NCBI GenBank assembly: GCA_030386875.1
Contig: CM059575.1
Location: forward strand, 16,640,293-16,704,292
DNA length: 64,000 nucleotides
Source: Morinoia aosen
Lineage: Eukaryota > Arthropoda > Malacostraca > Amphipoda > Talitridae
Reading direction: 5' to 3'
In this document: in pieces, positions 23,872 through 38,700 of the stretch
Layout of the letters: each line of letters starts with the position of its first letter
Position numbering within the stretch: position 1 is the stretch's first letter
The notes under the pieces: model-generated
What the model was told of the DNA's origin: nothing
Seen by the model: only the letters and a program-made list of their open reading frames with translations
The model's database searches: none
Made by a program: the position numbers and the translations under genes

Positions 23872-26800
23872 CCAGCACAGACCGGGGCGGACCACACACA
23901 CACACACAAACACACACTCGCACACCTCATAACCCCAAACATTCACACTCGTACACACACTCCCACACACACACAGACACACATATACACAAATACATGC
24001 CAAGCACACTTTTAAAAATAACCCAAATTAGCCAACACAATCAGATACACCATCGTCTCAAGTCACAAATCGATAAGTATACAGTACATTTTACTCTAAG
24101 CTCTATTTTAACCTTTCAAACATCAAAATGAATTGATTCTCCGACACCATTGCCATTTCAAAACGTAACATGGCCATTTTTACACTTCAAAAATCATTCC
24201 ACAGACGGTGATCTCTCAAATTTCAACGCGTATCTAAGAGACATCGGTTACACTCTTTTCTTTCTGGGAATTTTCTTGGTCTATATCCGAATAACTGAAG
24301 ATATGCGCTGCAGGAGCACAGCTTTGAGGGGTAACTAACATTTTTCATGAGTAACACAACCTCAACAAATCAATCACATCTACTCTTATAAAATGACTAC
24401 ACCAATCACAATTCAACCAATAAGTTCACCAATCACTTCCCAACCAAACCCAAATTAATATAACCAACTCAACCCAACCTAAAATAATCTAACCCAACCT
24501 AGTCTAATGAAACCTAACATAACCAATTTTATCCCAACCTGACTCTATAACCTCATGTATCCAATTCTTTGGTTTAATTTTTAACCACTCATGTTGTATT
24601 CCATTCAACTTAGCGTCCATCCCTTGGTTCTCATCAATTTACACAAAGTCATTTAACCTTTCCTACTCACAATTATATAGCTTCACCTCAAACAAAACTT
24701 AAAATTACATAATTCCCTTATATGAAGCGCGACTGAACTTTCTTCACAATATTATACACAGAATCCTGGGAGAATGATATTTTAATATTACATCACGAAT
24801 TCACCTAAGGTCACAAATGCTTACAAGACTATAAATATGTTCCTTCATTCTACCAGAATACATTACATGTTACCTATAACTAATTTAAATTACATGAGCC
24901 TCATTCCAAATTCTAATTATAGATGCGGTTCACAAATACATTAAATTCTACCAAAGCTATTTCAAATTCCGCCAAAGCCTGACGTAGGGAAATTAGGCTT
25001 CCCATAACCCCCAAAAATTGCCACCTCAGACATCAAAATACATTACTCACCTGCATCAGCGAGAAAAAACCTTCGTTCTTAAAATTCATTTCATACCTTC
25101 AAGAGAAAACAACAATTATCCACCAACTTCGTGTCACATCCAATTACTATCAATACTTTTTCAAACTAACCACAAGAACCAAATATATTCTTGTTCTCAC
25201 GAATAAATCATGTGAATGAGCTGTACATTACCATACATCAGATAGCGTCGCAGTCATTCATGCACAGCCTTTAAATAATCCAATCCTTCTCCAATCTATA
25301 ACAAACAACCATAAATCCTCAATAACATATAAATCATCACCAAAATAAACAAACATCGCAATACCACATCCAAACGAAAGCTAATTCTCGTTTCATACAA
25401 GAACATCGACACCTGTTCATCTTCATTGGGTTCATAATGATGGGACGCGCCGTCGCGCGGTCAAATTCGAAGGTTGAGAAAATGAAATTTGAGTTCTTGC
25501 GCCGCTCTACGAGTGCTACGCACCTCGCAGAGCGGCATAATTGCACCTCTTATATTAGTCACACTCGAGGGGCACGGGATTTACCCTAGAAAAACTTTAA
25601 AACTAAAAAAATGCCATTTCTGTCTCATTTATACACATTTTCAGTGTAGTTACCCCGTACAGTTTACTAACGGGCTTAAAGGCATCAGTCTGTATGGTTA
25701 TGAAAGTATTATCTGCACCGGTTCTCGTCTTTTATGCGTTTTTGCATTGGAAATACCATTTCAATATCCCTCAACGTTTTTGTCTAACTCTTCCTAAATT
25801 TTCCACATGCTTCGTCATTGCACAAGTCGAAATGTCCGACATTGCCACAAAAATAGTTCACAACACGTTCCACTGACGAAATAACGGACAAAACATTTAA
25901 CACAACTTATTTCTCCCTATATCAAACAATTATGAATAAACATAATATAATCAACAACATTCGCACCCTGCTTTTGACTCCGCTTCATATGAGCCCAAAA
26001 TGAATTCTCTACCTGATTTCAAAGTACCCTTCATCGTAAATTTAAACACGCATACAATTTTCGAAAATTACTCATTCACCCCAAAATATCGATAGGTCCA
26101 TTCTCAAAATGTCAGCATAGACAGACATACATATGTACATTGTATCAAAATTTCGAGCATCTACCTGCAATGTACAAAAAAATGATATGCCTAATTCAAA
26201 CTACACTCAGTTGATAACTGAGTTCACCAATGCATCATCATTTACAATGAAAGCAAACCCATTACCTATCAACATAACTCAATATCACTTTCTCCACACG
26301 AAAAAAGTGCTATCGCCTCCCTACATCAGACCGCACGCTTCGTGCAAACTGCAACCATGATCTATGCGAAATGAGTGATTTAGCGAACATCAAATTTAAG
26401 TTTTCGTTCCATGAAGAGACATTGTGCATCTCAAACTAACTGAAAACATGCACTGCTCAAGGGAGAGCTTTCAGGGGTAACTCAAGTAAGAAATTCTGTT
26501 CTGCATTTCCTCAATATTTACATCTTTAAAGACAACATTGAAGCAAAAACGAAGCTTGACATGCATCAAGTGAGTTCTCATTAAAGATTCATTCAAATTT
26601 CGGCATCGAAATAAGTGAAATGACCCATTCCTATAATTTCTAAATAAATTCATGTTCGTCATTTCACCCGTAAATGTTCAATTTACCTCCCGAAAAACAT
26701 AATAGAATCGATCCTTCCATCATATTCAATAGCTTCACTGGTTAACACCGCCTAAACAACTTAGCACCATTTTCTATGTTAAAATGCGAGTTATTTCATA

Positions 26801-29800
26801 TCTTGAATTCTCATCCAGAGGTATTTCCGACTCATGAGCCGATAATATTTCCATGTAGTACCACAAATGTTTCTCAAAAACTCACCGACATATGGAGCTT
26901 TGAACAACGCTTTCGTTTTGTTTTTCAAGTCACTACCAAAAGTTGTACAGTGTCTCAAAATGACTGAACATACCTCTTGATTAAGCACGGCTTCGAGGGG
27001 TAACTCAAGTAAAAAATGCTGTTCCTACTTCTCTCAATATCTAAGTATTTAGGGCAAAGATTCAAGTAACAACGAAGCTTGACATACATAAATGAGTTAT
27101 ACATGAATAGAAAGGAGTTATATCAACAAGTAATAAATATTTAGTATCCATCTTGCTTGGTATCAAGGTCATAAAGGCCATACGCCAGTCCGCGTCTCTC
27201 AGGAGTAATTCGACCATCGAATACCAAATGCAGTTGGAAGTATTAAGAATGCGCATTGTTTTCGTTGCAAACAATAAACACTACAAATAATTACACATAC
27301 CGCAAAAATGGAAGCCAAAATAATACAATTTCTATGATAACTGATAGGTCATTAGTTGCGACAAATTTTTGCGTCGAAAATTAATCACTTTCCATGTTTG
27401 ACCTCCCATTACTTTGCGAATACTATCATGGTCACACCTTCAGCCAAACGAGTAGGTGAATTGTGCGTGAATTTCACTACCCAAAATCCCAATCTCTTCA
27501 ACACCTCCAAGAACTTCCTCTTCCCGACAGACAAGACATTATATTTCAAAATGTTCGAAAATATTACATTAAGGTTAACTCGAGCATTCATTCCTTGCAC
27601 CTTGAATAATCTGGTAACTAATTACAAGCTTTATCTTCCTTAAATTACCATGCATTCTTTCATTAATGTACGGTAGTATGTATTCTCCTAACTATCGAAT
27701 TCTACATTTAAAAGCAATATTTCATCAAAGAGTATACCATATAAATAATTTTCTAAGAATTCCGAAGAAAATTTTTTCGAGGGTTAACAAATCGATTACA
27801 AATATCAGTTATATTTGACGTCAATTGACTTACCTATTACGATTATGGGGACACTTTAGGCCATAGCAGTAGGTGAAACTCTGTGAACATCTTTTACATT
27901 ACAACTTTTACAAGCAGCAGAAGATTTGAGCCTCAAATTCTGTACCTCATTGACATATTGCAATTAGACATGGCCAAGCATAAATACTTTCTCGACTTAG
28001 GCAAAATTTCATCCCAGAACCAAAATTTTTTTTCCCTACCAAAACTTGTTTGAAGTAAAATAATGCTACCATAAGGTAAATCGCCTATTTTAAACACATT
28101 TGCTCTCTATAAAATTTCCTGTGAAACCACTATAAATCCCTGAAATTAATGAATTACGCGTCATGTAAAAAAGTTATAAGAATTTCAAGGTGAAATAAGC
28201 CACTTAGAAGGTTGACTTGCGAGTCCTAATAAATTTATTTCAACTCTAACAACACAGTACAACTCTTAAAAATACGCAAAATTGTCTAGAATAAACCAAA
28301 AATCGGGAAAAACTTTTAACTTCAATAATTCAATTAAATATATTGTTTCGCAATCGAAAACACCACAGCATTAAGTTCATGAAAATGGGCATCTATGTAA
28401 AACCTTTAAACTCAATAAAGTTCCATTTCAGGCCTTAAATTCAGTCATTAAAAAAAATTCGCATTCTGGAGACTTCATTACAACGTGGATCGGTATTCAG
28501 TTTTTGCCCTAGATTTGCCAATTTTCGCGATTCCCCCCTAAGGTTTGATGTTTTTTCAAATTTGAAGAAAAAGTTGAAGGCCTACAACTTTGAGACACGA
28601 GTATCAATCGAAAGATCTCCTCAAGACGCATCTTTCAAGTGATTTTCAGCTCCCTCGAAGGTGAGGAAGTGGGCTTCAGGGGCGAAGGAAAGGCAAAAAT
28701 GGCCTGGAAAAGTGAAAATAACGTCTCACGCTCAAACAAACCCGAAATTCAACCTGCCCAAAAACTTTTGAATGCACGACAAAAAACCGAGCAGAAAATG
28801 TTAAATGAAGTTTTCCGTAGATCGCCCCCATTTTCCAAAAACATGTTCGGAACATTTTTTGGGGGGTGTTGGGGGTTGTGTTTGGAACCATTTTTTGAGA
28901 AAAGTTTCGCTCATGATGAACTGTAAACTTGATAACTTTGAGAAAAAGATTAAAACTAGATCGTATCAAATTTTCAAGTCACAAATCAATCAAACAACGT
29001 CACAACTGGCGGTCGAAAATGACCTTTGAAAAAACGCGTTTTTTTACTTCAACTTTAAAGTTGCGCACCACTCAAGTTTTCTAAGCTGGCACTCTGTAAA
29101 ACTCGCTGGGTATATTACAAAGCTTTCTAAACGAGACTACAAAGTTTGAGAGCCACAGGTATTGCCGTCGAACTCAGGACAAAACTCCCGCCTCACCAAA
29201 ATTGTCCACAAATTTTTAGGAAAACTTTGACCCGAAGTTGTGTGGAAACTTGATCGTTTCGAGAGCCGTTGATTTTATGAGGCGTAGAACTTTTGGAAAT
29301 GTACGAGCTATCAAAGTTTGAAACTTTAAAAGTGCGTGGTTTTCTCAAAAAAATTCTCCAAATTTCGTCAAAATTACCCTAAAAATTTTTCGTCAACTTT
29401 GAGGGGCAAAGAGGGATACTTTTTACGAACGGATCGCAAAATGGCAACGTTGGCGCATGCTCCATTGTTTCGTCTACCACACGCTGAAATTATAGCCGCC
29501 TAGAGCCATTCTATGGGTGTTTGGCAGCAGTTTGAAAATGACCCATTTTGGTCGATTTTTGACCTTTGAACCGCCATTAAAGAAAAAGTTCTCGCCCGAT
29601 CTGAAAGAAAAAAGCTTAGGTTCGTGTCCAAAAGGCCTTTTATGTGCCTGCCAAATTTGAAGGCGCTGCGACGACGCGTTCGAGGGGCTACCCTATTCAT
29701 GGACGACACGTCGGGGTATACACCATTTCGGTGAACGCCAGCGCGGCCCCTAGGGTAAGTGGTGTTCATCCTTCTTCGAATTGGTGCGCGTATGGGTCTT

Positions 29801-29847
29801 GGTTTTTTCACCGGATTATCGCAACGGGTCCGCCGGGCGCGCAGAAA
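23872..29847. repeat. Array unit U1 (~5976 bp)
   Basis: First unit of the tandem array, bounded by CCAGCACAGACCGGGGCGGA at its start and at the start of the next unit. Contents in order: (CA)n tract, CCTAA-like island (24440-24524), hairpin (25501-25536), sub-repeats with GAGGGGTAACTCAAG-type cores (about 24329, 26470, 26993, 27198) and a closing module (about 28200-29847) ending in a CpG-rich block. The first ~400 bp match U4 best. Most of the rest matches U2, and 26770-27300 matches U3. No protein-coding gene is supported. Confidence 0.85.
25501..25536. other. 36-nt hairpin of U1
   Basis: A 13-bp stem (GCCGCTCTACGAG against CTCGCAGAGCGGC, one A-C mismatch) closes a TGCTACGCAC loop that can itself pair TGC with GCA around TAC. 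Confidence 0.75.
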
Positions 29848-29869
29848 CCAGCACAGACCGGGGCGGACC
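29661..29869. promoter_or_regulatory. CpG-rich block at the U1/U2 junction
   Basis: About 25 CpG dinucleotides in 209 bp, in a unit that is otherwise AT-rich. It is almost unchanged at the end of each of U1-U4. It contains a consensus donor-like GTAAGT on + (29755-29760) and is open in several frames on both strands. A promoter or first-exon role is a guess; a TE-derived segment is equally possible. Confidence 0.4.
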
Positions 29870-32800
29870 ACACACACACACACCCACACACACACAAACA
29901 CATCAAAACCCAGACGCTCACACTCCTACACACACTCCCACACCCACAGACACACATATACACATAGACATGCCAAGCACACTTTTAAAAAATAACCACA
30001 ATTGGCCAACACAATCAGATACACCATCGTCTCAAATCACAAACCGATGTGTACAATGTATTTCACTTCAATTTCTATGTTCAACTTTCAAACACCATAA
30101 TCAATTCATTCTCCGACACCATTGCCATATAAAAACGTAACATGGCCATATTTACAGTTCAAAAACCATTCCACAGACGGCGATCTCTCAAATTTCAACG
30201 CGTATCGAAGAGACATTGGCTACACACTGAAGTCTGACATTTCTTTTCTTTCTGGGAATTTTCTTGGTCTATATCCGAATAACTGAAGATATGCACTGCC
30301 GGAGCAGAGCTTTGAGGGGTAACTAACATTTTTCATGAGTAACACAACCTCAACAAATCAATCACATCTACTCTTATAAAATGACTACACCAATCACAAT
30401 TCAACCAATAAGTTCAGCAATCACTTCCCAACCAAACCCAAATTAATATAACCAACTCAACCCAACCTAAAATAATCTAAACCAACCTAGTCTAATGAAA
30501 CCTAACATAACCAATTTTATCCCAACCTGACTTTATAACCTCATGTATCCAATTCTTTGGTTTAATTTTTAACCACTCATGTTGTATTCCATTCAACTTA
30601 GCGTCCATCCCTTGGTTCTCATCAATTTACACAAAGTCATTTAACCTTTCCTACTCACAATTATATAGCTTCACCTCAAACAAAACTTAAAATTACATAA
30701 TTCCCTTATATGAAGCGCGACTGAAACTTTCTTCACAATATTATACACACAATCCTGGGAGAATGATATTTTAATATTACATCACGAATTCACCTAAGGT
30801 CACAAATGCTTACAAGACTATAAATATGTTCCTTCATTCTACCAGAATACATTACATGTTACCTATAACTAATTTAAATTACATGAGCCTCATTCCAAAT
30901 TCTAATTATAGATGCGGTTCACAAATAAATTAAATTCTACCAAAGCTATTTCAAATTCCGCCAAAGCCTGACGTAGGGAAATTAGGCTTCCCATAACCCC
31001 CAATAATTGCCACCTCAGACATCAAAATACATTACTCACCTGCATCAGCGAGAAAAAACCTTCGTTCTTAAAATTCATTTCATACCTTCAAGAGAAAACA
31101 ACAATTATCCACCAACTTCGTGTCACATCCAATTACTATCAATACTTTTTCAAACTAACCACAAGAACCAAATATATTCTTGTTCTCACGAATAAATCAT
31201 GTGAATGAGCTGTACATTACCATACATCAGATAGCGTCGCAGTCATTCATGCACAGCCTTTAAATAATCCAATCCTTCTCCAATCTATAACAAACAACCA
31301 TAAATCCTCAATAACATATAAATCATCACCAAAATAAACAAACATCGCAATACCACATCCAAACGAAAGCTAATTCTCGTTTCATACAAGAACATCGACA
31401 CCTGTTCATCTTCATTGGGTTCATAATGATGGGACGCGCCGTCGCGCGGTCAAATTCGAAGGTTGAGAAAATGAAATTTGAGTTCTTGCGCCGCTCTACG
31501 AGTGCTACGCACCTCGCAGAGCGGCATAATTGTACCTCTTATATTAGTCACACTCGAGGGGCACGAGATTTACCCTAGAAAAACTTTAAAACTAAAAAAA
31601 TGCCATTTCTGTCTCATTTATACACATTTTCAGTGTAGTTACCCCCTACAGTTTACTAACGGGCTTAAAGGCATCAGTCTGTATGGTTATGAAAGTATTA
31701 TCTGCACCGGTTCTCGTCTTTTATGCGTTTTTGCATTGGAAATACCATTTTAATATCCCTCAACGTTTTTGTCTAACTCTTCCTAAATTTTCCACATGCT
31801 TCGTCATTGCACAAGTCGAAATGTCCGACATTGCCACAAAAATAGTTCACAACACGTTCCACTGACGAAATAACGGACAAAACATTTAACACAACTTATT
31901 TCTCCATATATCAAACAATTATGAATAAACATAATATAATCAACAACATTCGCACCCTGCTTTTGACTCCGCTTCATATGAGCCCAAAATGAATTCTCTA
32001 CCTGCTTTCAAAGTACCCTTCATCGTAAATTTAAACACGCATACAATTTTCGAAAATTACTCATTCACCCCAAAATATCGATAGGTCCATTCTCAAAATG
32101 TCAGCATAGACAGACATACATATGTACATTGTATCAAAATTTCGAGCATCTACCTGCAATGTACAAAAAAATGATATGCCTAATTCAAACTACACTCCAT
32201 TGACAACCGAGTTCACCAATGCATCATCATTTACAATGAAAGCAAACCCCATTACCTATCAACATAACTCAATATCACTTTCTCCACACGAAAAAAGTGC
32301 TATCGTCTCCCTACATCAGACCGCACGCTTCGTGCAAACTGCAACCATAATCTATGCGAAATGAGTGATTTAGCAAACATCAAATTTAAGTTTTCGTTCC
32401 ATGAAGAGACATTGTGCATCTCAAACTAACTGAAAACATGCACTGCTCAAGGGAGAGCTTTCAGGGGTAACTCAAGTAAGAAATTCTGTTCTGCATTTCC
32501 TCAATATTTACATCTTTAAAGACAACATTGAAGCAAAAACGAAGCTTGACATGCATCAAGTGAGTTCTCATTAAAGATTCATTCAAATTTCGGCATCGAA
32601 ATAAGTGAAATGACCCATTCCTATAATTTCTAAATAAATTCATGTTCGTCATTTCACCCGTAAATGTTCAATTTCCCTCCCGAAAAACATAATAGAATCG
32701 ATCCTTCCGTCATATTCAATAGCTTCACTGGTTAACACCGCCTAAACAACTTTGCACCATTTTCTATGTTAAAATGCGAGTTATTTCATATCTTTAATTC

Positions 32801-35700
32801 TCATACACAGGCATTTCCGACTCATGAGCCGATAATATTTCCATTTAGTACCACAAATATTTCTCAACCCTCACCGACATATGGAACTTTGAACGGAGCT
32901 TACGTTTTGTTTTTCAAGTCACTATCCAAAGTTGTACAGTGTCTCAAAATGACTGAACATACCTCCTGATTAAGCACGGCTTCGAGGGGTAACTCAAGTC
33001 AAAAATGCTGTTCCTACTTCACTCAATATCTAAGTATTTAAGCCAAAGATTCAAGTAACAACGAAGCTTGACATACATAAATGAGTTATACATTAATAAA
33101 TAGGAGTTATTTAAACAAATAATAACTATTTTGTATCCATCTTGTTGGAATTCCGCAAAAATGGTGAGCAAAATAATCCAATTTCTATCATAACGGATAG
33201 GTCTTCACTTGCGACAAATTTTTCGCGTCAAAAAGTCATCACTTTGCATGTTTGACCTCTCATTACTTTGCGACTACTATCATGGTCACACCTTCAGCCA
33301 TACCAGTACGTTAATTTTGCGTGAATTTCACTAGCCCAAATCCAAATCTCTTCAACACCTCCCAGAAGTTACACTTCCCGACGTACGAGACAAAATATTA
33401 CAAAATGTTCGAAAATATTACATTCAGATAACCTCGAGCATTCATTCCTTGCACCTTGAATAATCTGGTAACTAATTACAAGCTTTATCTTCCTTACATT
33501 ACCATGCATTCTTTCATTAATGTACGGTAGTATGTATTCTCCTAACTATCGAATTCTACATTTAAAAGCAATATTTCATCAAAGAGTATACCATTTAAAT
33601 AATTTTCTAAGAATTCCGAAGAAAATTTTTTCGAGGGTTAACAAATCGATTACAAATATCAGTTATATTTGACGTCAATTGACTTACCTATTACGATTAT
33701 GGGGACACTTTAGGCCATACCAGTAGGTGAAACTCTGTGATATTCTTTTACATTACAACTTTTACAAGCAGCAGAAGATTTGAGCCTCAAATTCTGTACC
33801 TCATTGACATATTGCAATTAGACATCGAAATGGATCCAAATTCTGTCGACTTAGGCAAAATTTCATCCCAGAACCAAAATTTTTTGTCCCTACCAAAACA
33901 TGTTGGAAGTAAAATAATGCTACCATAAGGTAAATCGCCTATTTTAAACACATTTGCTCTCCATAAAATTTCCTGTGAAACCACTATAAATCCCTGAAAT
34001 TAATGAATTACGCGTCATGTAAAAAAGTTATAAGAATTTCAAGGTCAAATAAGCCACTTAGAAGGTTGACTTGCGAGTCCTAATAAATTTATTTCAACTC
34101 TAACAACACAGTACAACTCTTAAAAATACGCAAAACCGTCTAGAATGAACAAAAAATCCGAAAAAACTTTTAAGTTTAATAATTCATTCAAATATATTGT
34201 TTCGCAATCGAAAACATCACAGCATTAAGTTCATGAAAATGGGCATCCATATAAAACCTTTAAACTCAATAAAGTTCCATTTCAGGCCCCAAATTCAGTC
34301 ATTAAAAAAAATTCGCATTTTGGAGACTTCAATACAAGGTGGATTGGTATCCAGTTTTTGCGCTAGATTGGCAAATTTTCGCGATTCTTCCCTAAGGTTT
34401 GATGTTTTTTCAAATTTGAAGAAAAAGTTGAAGGCCTACAACTTTGAGACACGAGTATCAATCGAAAGATCTCCTCAAGACGCATCTTTCAAGTGATTTT
34501 CAGCTCCCTCGAAGGTGAGGAAGTGGGCTTCAGGGGTGAAGGAAAGGCAAAAATGGCCTGGAAAAGTGAAAATAATGTCTCACGCTCAAACAAACCCGAA
34601 ATTCAACCTGCCCAAAAACTTTTGGATGCACGACAAAAAACCGAGCAGAAAATGTTAAATGAAGTTTTCCGTAGATCGCCCCCATTTTCCTAAAACATGT
34701 TCGGAACATTTTTTGGGGGTGTTGGGGGTTGTGTTCGGAACCATTTTTTGAAAAAAGTTTTGCTCATGATGAACTGTAAACCTAATAACTTTGAGAAAAA
34801 GGTTGAAACTAGGTCGTATCAAATTTTCAAGTCACCAATCAATCAAACAACGTCACAACTGGCGGTCGAAAATGACCTTTTAAAAAACGCGTTTTTTTAC
34901 TTCAGCTTTGAAGTTGCGCACCACTCAAGTTTTCTGAGCTGTCACTCTGTAAAACTCGCTGGGTATATTACAAAGCTTTCTAAACGAGACTACAAAGTTT
35001 GAGAGCCACAGGTATTGCCGTCGAACTCAGGACAAAAGTCCCGCCTCACCAAAATTGTCCAAAAATTTTTAGGAAAACTTTGACCCGAAGTTGTGTGGAA
35101 ACTTGATCGTTTTGAGAGCCGTTGATTTTATGAGGCGTAGAACTTTTGGAAATGTACGAGCTATCAAAGTTTGAAAGTTTAAAAGTGCGTGGTTTTCTCA
35201 AAAAAATTCTCCAAATTTCGTCAAAATTACCCTAAAAATTTTTCGTCAACTTTGAGGGGCAAAGAGGGATACTTTTTACGAAGGGATCGCAAAATGGCAA
35301 CGTTGGCGCATGCTCCATTGTTTCGTCTACCACACGCTGAAATTATAGCCGCCTAGAGGCATTCTATGGGTGTTTGGCAGCAGTTTGAAAATGACCCATT
35401 TTGGTCGATTTTTGACCTTTGAACCGCCATTAAAGGAAAAGTTCTCGCCCGATCTGAAAGAAAAAAGCTTAGGTTCGTGTCCAAAAGGCCTTTTATGTGC
35501 CTGCCAAATTTGAAGGCGCTGCGACGACGCGTTCGAGGGGCTACCCTATAAATGGACGACACGTCGGGGTATACACCATTTCGGTGAACGCCAGCGCGGC
35601 CCCTAGGGTAAGTGGTGTTCATCCTTCTTCGAATCGGTGCGCGTATGGGTCTTGGTTTTTTCACCGGATTATCGCAACGGGTCCGCCGGGCGCGCAGAAA
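29848..35700. repeat. Array unit U2 (5853 bp)
   Basis: Near-identical to U1 through most of its middle. It lacks about 160 bp present in U1 (27140-27300) and U3, and joins CATCTTG to GGAATTCCGC near 33139. CCTAA-like island at 30429-30513, hairpin at 31490-31525. The frame of the closing module carries an in-frame TAA near 34691. Confidence 0.85.
31490..31525. other. 36-nt hairpin of U2
   Basis: Same sequence and same single A-C mismatch as in U1. Confidence 0.75.
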
Positions 35701-35722
35701 CCAGCACAGACCGGGGCGGACC
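35514..35722. promoter_or_regulatory. CpG-rich block at the U2/U3 junction
   Basis: Same block as 29661-29869 with only a few substitutions. Role unproven. Confidence 0.4.
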
Positions 35723-38700
35723 ACACACACACACACCCACACACACACAAACACATCAAAACCCAGACGCTCACACTCCTACACACACCCCCACACCCAC
35801 AGACACACATATACACATACACATGTAGGGCACACTTTAAAAAATAACCACAATTGGCCAACACAATCAGATACACCATCGTCTCAAATCACAAACCGAT
35901 GTGTACAATGAATTCCCCTCGAAGTTCTACGTTTACCTTTAAAACACCAAAATCAATTGATTTTCCCACACCATTCCCAAATACCAAATAAAAACGTATC
36001 CTAAGCCCATATTTACAGTTTAAAAATCATTTCACAGACCGTGATCTCTCAAATTTTCACACGGATCTAAGAGACATCGGTTACACAGTGAATTTTCAAA
36101 TTTCTTTTGTTTTGGGGAACTTTCACGGTGTATATCCGAATAACTGAAAATATGCGCTGCAGGAGAAGAGCTTTGAGGGGTAACTAACATTTTTCATGAG
36201 TAACACAACCTCAACAAATCAATCAGATCTACTCTTATAAAATGACTACACCAATCACAATTCAACCAATAAGTTCACCAATCACTTCCGAACCAAACCC
36301 AAACTAATATAACCAACTCAACCCAACCTAAAGTAATCTAACCCAACCTAGTCTAATCAAACCTAACATAACCAATTTTATCCCCACCTGCCTTTATAAC
36401 CTCATGTATCCAATTTTTTTGTTTAATTTTTCACCACTCTTATTGTATTCCATTTAACTTACCGTCAATCCCTTGTTTCTCAGCAATTTACACAAAGTCA
36501 TTTAACCTTTCCTACTCAAAATTATATAGCTTCACCTAAATCAAAACTTAAAATTACATAAATCCCTTATATGAAGCGCGACTGAAACTTTCTTAACAAT
36601 ATTATATACAGAATCCTGGGAGAATGACATTTTCATGTTAAATCACGAATTCCCCTAAGGTCAAAAATGCTTACAAGACTATCAATATGTTCGTTCATCC
36701 CACCAGAACACATTACATGTTACCTATAACTAATTTCAATTACATCAGCCTCATTCCAAATTTTACTTATACATGCGGTTCAAAAAATAATGAAATTCTA
36801 CTAAAGCTATTCAAAATCCCCTCAAAGCCAGACGCACGAAAATTAGTCTTCCCGAAACCCACAAAAATAGCCACTTCTCATTTCAAAATTGATAACTCGC
36901 TTTCGTATGGGAACAATATCCTTTCGTTCTGAAAATTCATTTCAAATATTCCACAAAAAACGCAAAATATTCACCAACTTCTTGACACATCCAATTACTA
37001 TCAATAATTTCTGAAACGAACCTCAAAAACCCAATACTGTATATCTTTCTTTCCACAAATAAATGATGCGAATGAGCGTTACATTTACATACATCAGATG
37101 GCGTCTCACTTATTCATGCAGAGCCCTTAAATCATCCAATCCTGCTCCAGTGTACAACAAAACAATCATTCATCCTCAATAACATAAAAATCATCATAAA
37201 ATAAAAATGCCATCGCAATGCCACATCAAAACGAAAGATAATTCTCGTTTAATAAAACAACATCGACACCTGTTCATCTTCATTGGGTTCACAATGAGGG
37301 AACGCGCCGTCGCGCGATCAAATTCAAGGCTTGAAAACATTAAATCTGAATTCTGGAGCCACTCAACGAGTGCTACGCACCTCGTTGAGCGGCAAAATTG
37401 CAGCTCTTAAATTAGTCATACTCGAAGGGCACTGCATTCACCTTCGAATCACTTTGAAACTCTGAAAAATGTCATTTCTGTCTCATTCCTTCCCAGTTTC
37501 AGTGTAGTTACCCCCTACAGTTTACTAACGGGCTTGAAGGCATCAGTCTGTATGGTTATGAAAGTATTATCTGCAGCGATTTTATCTTCCTTGCGATTTT
37601 GCATTGGAAATAGCATTTTAATATCCCTCAACTTTTCTCAAACTCTTCCTAAATTATCAACACGCTTGGTCATTGCTCAAGTCGAAATGTCCGAAATTGC
37701 CTCAAAAATAGTTCACAACACGTTCCACTGACGAAATAACGGACAAAACATTTAACTAAACTCATTTCCCTATATATCTAACAATCATGAATAAACATAA
37801 TTTATTCACCAACATTGACACCCTGCTTTTCATTCCGCTTCATATGAGCCCAAAATGAATTCTCTAGCTCGTTTCAAAGTACCCTTAATCGTAAATTGAA
37901 ACATGCATAGAAATTTCGAAAATTACTCATTCACCCTAAAATATCGATAGGTCAGTTCTCAAAATGTCAGCATAAACAGACATACATATGTACATTGTAT
38001 CAAAATTCCGAACATCTACCTGCAATGCACAACAAATGATATGCCTAATTCAAACTACACTCCATTGATAACCGCGTTCACCAATGCATCATCATTGACA
38101 ATGAAAGCAAACCCATTACCTATCAATATAACTCAATATCACTTTCTCCACACGAAAAAAATTGCTATCGCCTCCCTACATCACGCCGCACGCTTCCTGC
38201 AAACTGCTACCATGATCTAAGTGAAATTAGTGATTTGTCGAACATCGAAATTCAATTTTCTTTCCAAGAAGAGACATTGTGTATCTCAAAATAACTGAAA
38301 ACATGCACTGCTCCAGGAAGAGCTTTGAGGGGTAACTCAAGTAAGAAATTCTGTTATGTATTTACTCAATATTTACATCTTTAAAGACAACATTGAAGCA
38401 AAAACAAACCTTGACATACATAAAGTGAGTTCTCATTAAAGATTCATTAAAATTTCGGCATCGAAATAAGTGAAATGACCCATTCCTATAATTTCTAAAT
38501 GAATTCATGTTCGTCATTTCACCCGTAAATGTTCAATTTACCTCCCGAAAAACATAATAGAATCGATCCTTCCATCATATTCAATAGCTTCACTGCTTAA
38601 AACCGCCTAAACAACTTAGCACCATTTTCTATGTTAAAATGCGAGTTATTTCATATCTTGAATTCTCATCCAGAGGTATTTCCGACTCATGAGCCGATAA

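Noticed and set aside
23890-24000. His/Thr-rich frames over the (CA)n tracts
   Set aside because: Simple-sequence translation of CACACA repeats, not genes.
29500-29901. 133-codon minus-strand frame repeated in U1-U4
   Set aside because: It spans the CpG-rich block, which is open in several frames on both strands, and runs into the (CA)n tract. Conservation is at the nucleotide level and no domain is visible.
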